Notes under the pieces: generated by a model
Told to the model about the DNA's origin: nothing
Seen by the model: the letters and a program-made list of their open reading frames with translations, nothing else
Database searches by the model: none
In this document: positions 52,148 to 58,743 of the stretch, piece after piece
Layout: every line of letters starts with the position of its first letter
How positions within the stretch are numbered: position 1 is the stretch's first letter
Source of the DNA: Anaerolineae bacterium
GTDB taxonomy: Bacteria > Chloroflexota > Anaerolineae > Promineifilales > Promineifilaceae
Length of the DNA stretch: 64,000 bases
NCBI GenBank assembly: GCA_023384415.1
Contig: JAHDWJ010000015.1
Location: forward strand, 1-64,000
Direction: 5' to 3'
Translations under genes and position numbers: made by a program

Positions 52148-55009
52148 ATGTTCACCTTCTTCTCTCTCTTCTCCGTAGCGGCGCGGCGGTTGTGGAACCA
52201 CCGGCTGCTCATGGGCTGCCTGCTGGCCGGGCTGCTGGCGGCCGTGGGGCTGTTAGCCACTATTCCCCTCTATGCTGATGCCGTGCAAAACCGGCTGCTG
52301 CAAGGGGAGCTGACTGAGGCCGGCACCCACCGACCGCCCTTCGCTTTCCTCTGGCGTTATATCGGGGCCTGGCACGGGGATGTGGGTTGGGCGCAGTATG
52401 AACCGGTTGACCGCTATCTGACAACGCAGGCCCCGGGGGCGATTGATTTGCCCCTGGATGAACAGTTGGGCGGCGGCCAGACCATCCGCCATGTCAGCAC
52501 GGCCCGGCTGCGCCTTTTCCCGGAAGGGGATGGCCCCTTTAGCCAGAATGAGCCGCTGCTCTGGGCCAATATCGGCTTTATTACCGGCCTGGAAGAGCAG
52601 ATTGAACTGGTTGAAGGCAGCTATCCCCAGACGGCCGCTCCCGGTCAACCCGTCGAAGTTCTGATCAGCCAGCCCCTGGCCGATTTGTTGGGGCTGCAAT
52701 TGGGGGAGCGGTATCTGCTTTTTGGTGGCGGGGAGCAGCGGCTGCCGCTGCGTGTGGCTGGTGTCTGGCGGCCGCGTGACCCCACCGACCCGTTCTGGTT
52801 TTACCAGCCGGGGGCCTTTACGGAGATGTTCCTGACCAGTGAAGCCGCCTTTGTGGAGCAGGTGGCGGCGCTGCTGCCCACCCCGGTCAGCACGGCCGTC
52901 TGGTACCAAATTTATGATGGCGGCCGCGTCCGCCCGGCCACCGTCAACGCCTTATTGGCGCGAGTGGTGGTGGCCGAGGCCCGCGTCACCGCCCTGCTCA
53001 ACAACGCCACTTTGGATGCCTCGCCCGTGACCGCCTTGCAAGGATACGGCCGTACCAACCAGCTGCTCATCCTCACCCTGACCATCTTCAGCCTGCCGGT
53101 CGTCGGCCTCATCCTCTACTTCATCGCCCTGGTGGCCAGCATGGTCGTCGCCCGCAGCCAGAGTGAAATCGCCATCTTACGCAGCCGCGGGGCCACGCGG
53201 GGCCAGATTGTGACCATCTATCTCCTGGAAGGTGCCCTGGTAGGTGGGTTGGGGCTGGCCGGGGGGCTATGGTTGGGGGCGCGGCTGGCGCAATGGATGG
53301 GACGCGGCCGCACCTTCCTCGACCCGGCTAGCCTGCGCGGCGGCCTGGGGCAGGAGTTAATACCCGTTGTATCGGGAACGGCCGTTACCTATGGCTTGTT
53401 GGGGGTCGGGCTGGCCCTGCTGGCCCTGCTCGTACCGGCCCTGCTCGCCGCCCGCCACACCATCGTCACCATGCGCTGGCAGCAGGCCCGCGAGCTGTTA
53501 GCCCCCCTCTGGCAGCGTACCTTCCTCGATGTGGCTCTGCTCATTCCTCCCCTTTATGGCTGGTACCAACTGGAGCAGCAGGGGAGCATTGGCCTGCTGG
53601 GGGCGGGCAACGATCCCTTTGCCAACCCACTCCTGTTCCTGGTACCCCTACTCTTCTGTTTCTCCCTGGCCCTGGTAGCCATTCGCCTCTTTCCCCTGCT
53701 GATGGCCGGCCTGGCCTGGCTGGCCGCCTGGCTGCCCGGTGTCACCTTGCTGCTGATGCTGCGCCAGTTGGCCCGCTCGGCCAGCCAATACACAGGGCCG
53801 CTGCTGCTGCTGACCCTCACCCTCAGCCTGGCCAGCTTTACTGCTTCGATGGCCGTCACCTTTGATGACCATCTGCACGATCAAATTTATTACCAGGTTG
53901 GGGCTGACCTGAATCTGGCCGAGTTGGGGGAAAATGTAGAAGAGCCGGAGCCGCAGCCCGGCCAGCCGGGTGGGGGAGCGGGAAACCCGGATGAACCCCG
54001 CTGGCTCTTTTTGCCCGTGACCGACCATCTGCTGATTCCTGGGGTGCAGGCGGCGGCGCGGGTGGGTGAACACAGCGCCACATCTAGCATTGGTGGCCGG
54101 CAGCAGACAGGGCGTATTTTGGGCATTGACCGGGTGGATTTTGTCCAGGTGGCCTTTTACCGGCCCGATTTTGCCGCCAATGAGTCGTTGGGTGGGCTGA
54201 TGAACCGACTGGCAGTACAGCGCGACCATCTGCTGGTAAGCCGGGATTTTATGAGCCGCAACAGCTTGCAGGTGGGCGACCCATTGCGGCTGACGATTGG
54301 GGCAGCCGGGGAGTTTGCCGATGTGTCGTTTACCATTGCCGGCCCCCTGGACCTTTTCCCCACCCAATACCCCCAGGATGGCCCCTTCTTTGTGGGCAAT
54401 CTGGATCATATTCACGAGGGGCTGGGCGGGGCTTTTCCTTATAATGTGTGGCTGCGAACCGACCCGGATGTGCCGGCGGCCCAGATTGTCAGCGAGGCGC
54501 GGCAGTTGGGCTTTACGGTGGTGACGTTCCGCAATGCCCGGGAGCTGATCGCCACCGAACAGACGCGCCCGGAGCGGCAGGGGCTGTTTGGTCTGCTGTC
54601 GGCCGGTTTTCTGGCCGCGGCCGCGCTGACGGTGTTAGGTTTCCTGGTTTATGCCGTTGTCTCCTTCCGCCGCCGCTTCATCCAGTTGGGGATGCTGCGG
54701 GCTGTGGGTCTCTCGGTGGGGCAGATGGCCGCCTACCTGGCCGGGGAGCAGGCGGTGCTTATCCTGACCGGGATAGGCTTGGGGACCGGGTTGGGGGTGT
54801 GGGCCAGCCGCTTGTTTATCCCCTTCCTGCAAGTGGGCAGCGGCCGCACGGCTCTTATTCCCCCCTTCGTCGTTCAAGTAGCCTGGGAGCAGTTGGGCAC
54901 CATCTACGCCCTCTTTGGCCTCATGTTCCTGGTGGCCGTCACCATCCTCAGCCTGCTCCTGGTGCGAATGCGTATCTTTGAGGCGGTTAAGCTGGGTGAG
55001 GCGGTGTGA
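52148..55009 (+). CDS. Large FtsX-like ABC transporter permease
   Basis: The 953-residue protein has an N-terminal helix (about 18-40), a periplasmic-like domain (about 45-310), and three helices with an FtsX core (about 320-450: SQSEIAILRSRGATRGQIVTIYLLEGALVG). A second set of helices and soluble domain follows (about 470-820), then a second FtsX core (about 830-950: FRRRFIQLGMLRAVGLSVGQMAAYLAGEQAV). This is the MacB/LolC-like duplicated permease type. No ATP-binding gene is adjacent. ATG 52148 lies after a run of palindromic repeats. Five GCGGCCGC sites. Confidence 0.9.
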   Translation: MFTFFSLFSVAARRLWNHRLLMGCLLAGLLAAVGLLATIPLYADAVQNRLLQGELTEAGTHRPPFAFLWRYIGAWHGDVGWAQYEPVDRYLTTQAPGAIDLPLDEQLGGGQTIRHVSTARLRLFPEGDGPFSQNEPLLWANIGFITGLEEQIELVEGSYPQTAAPGQPVEVLISQPLADLLGLQLGERYLLFGGGEQRLPLRVAGVWRPRDPTDPFWFYQPGAFTEMFLTSEAAFVEQVAALLPTPVSTAVWYQIYDGGRVRPATVNALLARVVVAEARVTALLNNATLDASPVTALQGYGRTNQLLILTLTIFSLPVVGLILYFIALVASMVVARSQSEIAILRSRGATRGQIVTIYLLEGALVGGLGLAGGLWLGARLAQWMGRGRTFLDPASLRGGLGQELIPVVSGTAVTYGLLGVGLALLALLVPALLAARHTIVTMRWQQARELLAPLWQRTFLDVALLIPPLYGWYQLEQQGSIGLLGAGNDPFANPLLFLVPLLFCFSLALVAIRLFPLLMAGLAWLAAWLPGVTLLLMLRQLARSASQYTGPLLLLTLTLSLASFTASMAVTFDDHLHDQIYYQVGADLNLAELGENVEEPEPQPGQPGGGAGNPDEPRWLFLPVTDHLLIPGVQAAARVGEHSATSSIGGRQQTGRILGIDRVDFVQVAFYRPDFAANESLGGLMNRLAVQRDHLLVSRDFMSRNSLQVGDPLRLTIGAAGEFADVSFTIAGPLDLFPTQYPQDGPFFVGNLDHIHEGLGGAFPYNVWLRTDPDVPAAQIVSEARQLGFTVVTFRNARELIATEQTRPERQGLFGLLSAGFLAAAALTVLGFLVYAVVSFRRRFIQLGMLRAVGLSVGQMAAYLAGEQAVLILTGIGLGTGLGVWASRLFIPFLQVGSGRTALIPPFVVQVAWEQLGTIYALFGLMFLVAVTILSLLLVRMRIFEAVKLGEAV

Positions 55010-55034
55010 GACGTGAAACGTGATGCGTGAGGTG
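55006..55034 (+). repeat. Short-period GTGAAACGTGA repeat
   Basis: GTGAGACGTGAAACGTGATG plus GCGTGAGGT is a run of decayed 9-10 base units that starts within the last codons of the FtsX-like gene. Confidence 0.6.
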
Positions 55035-55110
55035 TAATCTATTTGAATAGGCAAAGCTCTGATACGGTACCTGCGTTGTGTTATAATTTTGGGAAATTGC
55101 AAAGAAAATT

Positions 55111-55809
55111 ATGAAACCAAAACGTCCAACGAATGTTCCCCTCTATAGTGACATCTGTTTGAGTGCCTTAAATCAACAAGGATTAAGTAGCAAAATTTCT
55201 CTGGGCGGCACCTTTGGCCCAATGCACTATCTCGAATATCGCCTCACCTATGATATAGATGCCTGGTGGCAGCCATCGGCTACTGGGGAAGAGCAGCGAC
55301 AGGTTATTGCACTCCTGGAAAACACCCTGCATCCTCATGGGGAAGTTCGGGTTCGTACCTGGGGGGATGTGGTGAGTATTGAGCTAAAGGCTGAAAACAG
55401 GAAGGTGTTTACTTTCCAGATCGCCCACCGTTCGGCACAACTTGAACCTTCTATCCCATCTCCCTGGTATGATATTCCTTTGGACAGCTTGCCAGACCTG
55501 GTAGCTAATAAGATGACGGCGTTGGTAGAGCGTGGCGCTCCACGTGATTTTTTAGATATTTATCATTTGTGCCAGGCAGGTCTATTCACGCCTGAGCAAT
55601 GTTGGCAGTTATGGCGGCAGCGCCAACAATTGGCAGAGAGTGACACCTCAGCAGTAAGGGCGAACATGGCTTTAGCAACGCACCTGGCTCGAATTGAGCA
55701 GCATCGGCCGTTGGCGGCAATTGTTGACCCAGCGGCGAAAGAATCAGCTCAAAGCTTACGCACCTGGTTCAAAACGGAGTTCACAAATGTCCTTACACGA
55801 CTGGATTGA
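55111..55809 (+). CDS. AbiEii-like nucleotidyltransferase
   Basis: The 232-residue protein has the AbiEii/AbiGii signature: SLGGTFGPM (GG at 32-33) and the metal-binding TYDIDAWW (Asp48, Asp50). A later block KMTALVERGAPRDFLDIYHL is typical of the family. AbiEii toxins modify tRNA or NTPs and are usually paired with an upstream AbiEi antitoxin containing a wHTH. Here no such gene precedes it; instead a small gene overlaps its end by 23 bases. It could be an abortive-infection or addiction module of different architecture. Confidence 0.85.
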   Translation: MKPKRPTNVPLYSDICLSALNQQGLSSKISLGGTFGPMHYLEYRLTYDIDAWWQPSATGEEQRQVIALLENTLHPHGEVRVRTWGDVVSIELKAENRKVFTFQIAHRSAQLEPSIPSPWYDIPLDSLPDLVANKMTALVERGAPRDFLDIYHLCQAGLFTPEQCWQLWRQRQQLAESDTSAVRANMALATHLARIEQHRPLAAIVDPAAKESAQSLRTWFKTEFTNVLTRLD

Positions 55810-56098
55810 TGGTTCACTTTATCCTGAGACAGAGCCACCCGAAAACCTGGATACGCTGGCTGAGCAGATTGATTTTTTATCCCGCCTATGTGCTGCCTGG
55901 GACTTTGGCCTGTTGCCAGATGCGGCCACCGTTAAAGAGATTCGGCAGCCGGCGTGGCGGGAAGCTGTAGAGCAGTGCCGCCTCTTAACTTCGCCGGTTT
56001 ACCATCTGCTGCGTGAGTGGCATAGACTAGACCCACTGCCTTATTTAGGTCAGGAAATGGCCTATATCCGTGATGACCCCTATTTGGAACAGGTTTAG
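55787..56098 (+). CDS. Small helical partner of the AbiEii-like gene
   Basis: The 103-residue protein starts at ATG 55787 inside the previous gene, with GGAG a few bases upstream. It is soluble and helical, acidic at the N-terminus (DGSLYPETEPPENLD). It lacks the wHTH expected of AbiEi antitoxins. I recognise no family. Overlap strongly suggests co-translation and a complex with the nucleotidyltransferase. Confidence 0.8.
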   Translation: MSLHDWIDGSLYPETEPPENLDTLAEQIDFLSRLCAAWDFGLLPDAATVKEIRQPAWREAVEQCRLLTSPVYHLLREWHRLDPLPYLGQEMAYIRDDPYLEQV

Positions 56099-56162
56099 CC
56101 AGGTGGTGCCAGTGAAACGTGATGCATGGTGTGAGTTCACATTTTAGGTATTGGGTAGCATG

Positions 56163-56736
56163 GGCTGGGGCGGTGGCAGCAGGGGTGGGCAAACGGCCAA
56201 ACGCACCGGCGCTGCCCTGCCAGCCACACCACACGAAGCCGCCGCATAGGACTACGGTACTATGGGCAAAAAAAAACTGGCTATATAATCAAGCCTCGTT
56301 TGGGATATAGGCAAAATCGCCGGCAACCACATCCATCTTTTCAGCAATCCAGCCCCCAAAACAGCAACCTTTCTTCCCAACCGGCAACAGCGGCAACCAC
56401 CCCGTTTGCCCCTGGAGCGTTTTATGCTGCCATACTTACTGACCTTTAGCCGTGTGGCCCTGGGCCTGCTTTTTGCTTATGCTTTTCTGGCCAAGGTGCG
56501 GGACGTGGCCCAATTTGCGGCCGCGGTGGGTCGCTTTGAGCTGCTGCCCCGGCGCTGGGTCAAAACGGCGGCCTTGTTGTTTCTGGCTGGTGAGCTAGCC
56601 GTTATCCTGCTGCTGCTGACCGGTGGCTCCTGGCTGCCCCTGGCCTTTGCCCTGGCCGCTTTGCTCCTGCTTCTTTTCACCCTGGCCTTGCTCTCGGCGC
56701 TCCGGCGCAACATCCAGACCTCATGCAGCTGCTTTG
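56163..56736 (+). repeat. Long direct repeat, copy 1 (mauE upstream and 5' half)
   Basis: This segment and 63284-63851 are near-identical: about 260 bases of upstream DNA with a few differences at the left end and in an A tract, then the first 313 bases of the mauE coding region without a single difference. After 56736 the copies diverge sharply (about one change per five to ten bases). Confidence 0.92.
56268..56289 (+). promoter_or_regulatory. A-tract plus TATAAT before mauE copy 1
   Basis: Nine As (56268-56276) are followed seven bases later by a perfect TATAAT (56284-56289), about 135 bases before the ATG. In copy 2 the tract has twelve As and the spacing is eight. No good -35 box is seen, so this is a candidate promoter whose spacing differs between the copies. 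Confidence 0.4.
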
Positions 56737-56954
56737 GCACCAGCGACAAACCGCTTACCTATTATGACATCTGGCGTAATGCCGGTTTTATGGCTTGCAG
56801 CCTGTTGGGTTGGTGGTTGGCAGCAGAGGTGCCGATAACAGCGCTGTCCTTAAATTGGGTCGAACTGGCCTGGATTGGCTTCCTGGCGGCCCTATTTGTT
56901 ATGGTGTGGACGCAGCTTGGTGAGGTAGCCATGCTGCTGGCAAAGCAAAAGTAA
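56424..56954 (+). CDS. MauE/DoxX-like membrane redox protein
   Basis: The 176-residue protein has four helices and the family pattern: LGLLFAYAFLAKVRDVAQF at the start and SCSCFG in the loop after the second helix pair. MauE family proteins supply oxidising equivalents for disulfide formation, for example in the six-disulfide methylamine dehydrogenase small subunit. ATG 56424 follows GGAG. It starts a cassette with a thioredoxin-like protein and a 12-Cys peptide, 32 bases before the next gene. No methylamine dehydrogenase subunits are present. Confidence 0.9.
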   Translation: MLPYLLTFSRVALGLLFAYAFLAKVRDVAQFAAAVGRFELLPRRWVKTAALLFLAGELAVILLLLTGGSWLPLAFALAALLLLLFTLALLSALRRNIQTSCSCFGTSDKPLTYYDIWRNAGFMACSLLGWWLAAEVPITALSLNWVELAWIGFLAALFVMVWTQLGEVAMLLAKQK

Positions 56955-56986
56955 AAAATCTGCGTCCCCTTTGCTGAAGGATATGT

Positions 56987-57595
56987 ATGGAACAATTATT
57001 GGTTGCCAATTCGATAGCTGTCTGGCTGGTTTTGTTGGGAAATGTCCTGTTGACCTTTGCCCTGGTGCGTAAAGTCAACGGAATCAACCAGGCAAGCAGC
57101 CACGGCGGCCAGCCTATGCTCCCCAGAGAGTTCCTCAAAGTAGGCCAGGCCGCCCCCGACTTTGTCGCCGAAACGTTAAGCGGCAAGCCGGTTACACTGG
57201 CTGACTACGCCGGCCGCAAAGTAGCTTTCCTCTTTATGTCGCCCGGCTGCGCTCCTTGCCGTGAAGCGATACCCACCTTAGAAGGGCTGCAGCCTAAGGC
57301 AACCCAGGCTGGCATCACCCTGTGTCTGGTCATAACCAGTGCCCGGGAACAGGCGCAGGCGTTTGTGACCGAGCCAGGAGTTAGCCTGTCCGTTCTGGTG
57401 ACACCCCCCACTGGACAGTTCAAAACCGATTACAAAGTGGGTGGTACGCCTTTCTACTGCCTGGTTAATGAGCAGGGGCAGGTAGAAGCGACCGGCTTCT
57501 TTGACCACGCCTGGCATTTCTTAACCGGCCAATGGGACAATGCCTCCCGTCAGGACGGCGTCCCCACGCCGGCAATGCTGGAGGGTGCAGGGTAG
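56987..57595 (+). CDS. MauD/TlpA-like membrane-anchored thioredoxin
   Basis: The 202-residue protein has an N-terminal helix (about 5-30) anchoring a thioredoxin-fold domain outside the membrane. The redox motif is CAPC (Cys88, Cys91) in FMSPGCAPCREAIP and the cis-Pro loop is GGTPFYC, with an extra Cys. MauD is the usual partner of MauE, and the order mauE-mauD is that of methylamine-dehydrogenase maturation. Here the obvious client is the Cys-rich peptide 165 bases downstream. Confidence 0.9.
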   Translation: MEQLLVANSIAVWLVLLGNVLLTFALVRKVNGINQASSHGGQPMLPREFLKVGQAAPDFVAETLSGKPVTLADYAGRKVAFLFMSPGCAPCREAIPTLEGLQPKATQAGITLCLVITSAREQAQAFVTEPGVSLSVLVTPPTGQFKTDYKVGGTPFYCLVNEQGQVEATGFFDHAWHFLTGQWDNASRQDGVPTPAMLEGAG

Positions 57596-57746
57596 GATAT
57601 AAGAAATAAGGAGGTGGTGTACAGCATTTAACCCCTAGAATAAGTATGGTGACGGAATAAGGCCTTTGGCCCAAGTTATGGTCAAAATCAACTATTGCTA
57701 TGAATGGCGCACAGATACCCTTTTGGCCGCTGTCCTGTTCACCTTT

Positions 57747-57752
57747 AGGAGG
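57747..57752 (+). promoter_or_regulatory. Strong ribosome-binding site of the Cys-rich peptide
   Basis: AGGAGG with eight bases to the ATG at 57761. It is one of the best Shine-Dalgarno sequences in the window and implies high translation of the peptide. Confidence 0.8.
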
Positions 57753-57760
57753 ATAATCTC

Positions 57761-58048
57761 ATGAACCTGCAAACTATTGATAATTTTACTCGGAAGCTAG
57801 GTTTGGTCAGTACCCTAATAGATGTGGTCATGGCGGCAATACTTCCAAAAACGAAAGCCACAGCCTGCCATTCAGGTAGTGCGTGTTGGAGTGTAAGAGG
57901 TAACTACTGCTATACTTATTGTTGGAACTGTATTGAACGTGCAGTATTTGATGAGAAGGTACATTGTGGCCCTGGTTGTCCCCACTGCTGCACTAATCCA
58001 TGCTTTATGTATCTGGATGGTGGGCCTTGTGGACCTGGGCCTTGCTGA
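57761..58048 (+). CDS. Secreted peptide precursor with 12 cysteines
   Basis: The 95-residue product has a leader of 35 residues (MNLQTIDNFTRK, a moderately hydrophobic LGLVSTLIDVVMAAIL, then PKTKATA). This ends in an Ala-x-Ala site directly before Cys36. The remaining 60 residues hold 12 cysteines, at 36, 42, 50, 54, 57, 69, 73, 76, 77, 81, 90 and 95, and end GGPCGPGPC. The even number and the mauE/mauD neighbours suggest six disulfides. Two tryptophans sit next to cysteines (CW at 42-43 and 54-55). It is not a recognisable methylamine dehydrogenase light chain. A terminator follows at once, so it is probably expressed at a high level apart from the later genes. Confidence 0.85.
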   Translation: MNLQTIDNFTRKLGLVSTLIDVVMAAILPKTKATACHSGSACWSVRGNYCYTYCWNCIERAVFDEKVHCGPGCPHCCTNPCFMYLDGGPCGPGPC

Positions 58049-58076
58049 CAGAGCAATCCATCCATTATCTCACAAT

Positions 58077-58107
58077 AACAAAGGAAGCAGATTGCTTCCT
58101 TTGTTTC
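58077..58107 (+). terminator. Terminator or attenuator after the Cys-rich peptide
   Basis: AACAAAGGAAGC and GCTTCCTTTGTT pair perfectly around an AGATT loop, followed by a short T-rich stretch. It would give the peptide mRNA in excess over the downstream protease and transporter genes. Confidence 0.75.
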
Positions 58108-58195
58108 TGTCTGTAATAACTTACAGATCTACCAGACTTTTGCTGATCAGCGTGAGAATGAAATTTTTTTCCTCCGTGTTTGTGTGTATGTGCCT

Positions 58196-58699
58196 ATGAA
58201 TTGTCTGGCCCCTGTGGTAGTTCTCTTATTCTTAGGCATTTTGTACTTGCGCGGCTCCCTGGTCATTGTGACGGTTCAAGGTCTTAGTATGTTACCAACT
58301 CTAATACCGGGTGACCGAGTTCTGGTCTGGCGACATTATTCACCACGATGGTTAAAGAAAGGTCAAATAGTTTTAGTGTGGCCCCGGACAGAGCCTTCCT
58401 CTTACATATTACATATGGGACCTAAACCGAATCTATTGACTGTCACACCTTATATCAAACGAGTCGTGGGATTACCTGGGAGTACAATTATTACCAGTGT
58501 TACCGATTTGCCTGAAAATCTAAAACTTCAACAATTAAAGTTTCATGATGAAAAGGGCAAAAGGGTGTGGAATGTTCCCCCGGGACATTTTTTTGCAAAA
58601 GGAGATGCGAGCGGGGTAGATTCTACTACGTGGGGACCGCTTCCATTCAATAATTTTTGGGGCATCGTTGTCGTAAAATTACCAACCAAAAAGAGCTGA
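58196..58699 (+). CDS. Type I signal peptidase (S26)
   Basis: The 167-residue protein has an N-terminal helix and the S26 boxes: GLSMLPTLIPGD with catalytic Ser31, GDRVLVWR, and the general-base Lys88 in YIKRVVGLPGS, plus FAKGDASGVDSTTWG as box E. It is small for a housekeeping LepB and located in the peptide cassette, so a dedicated role in cleaving the ATA/C leader is likely. The start is uncertain: ATG 58196 or GTG 58184. It is AT-richer than the surrounding genes. Confidence 0.88.
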   Translation: MNCLAPVVVLLFLGILYLRGSLVIVTVQGLSMLPTLIPGDRVLVWRHYSPRWLKKGQIVLVWPRTEPSSYILHMGPKPNLLTVTPYIKRVVGLPGSTIITSVTDLPENLKLQQLKFHDEKGKRVWNVPPGHFFAKGDASGVDSTTWGPLPFNNFWGIVVVKLPTKKS

Positions 58700-58743
58700 G
58701 GGCACAGGGTTGTATCCACTGACAAATCATTTGTATAAGGACA

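Noticed and set aside
57761..58048. Cys-rich peptide as a methylamine dehydrogenase light chain
   Set aside because: The Cys count (12) and MauE/MauD context fit, but the mature part is only 60 residues, Cys spacing differs and no heavy-chain gene is present.
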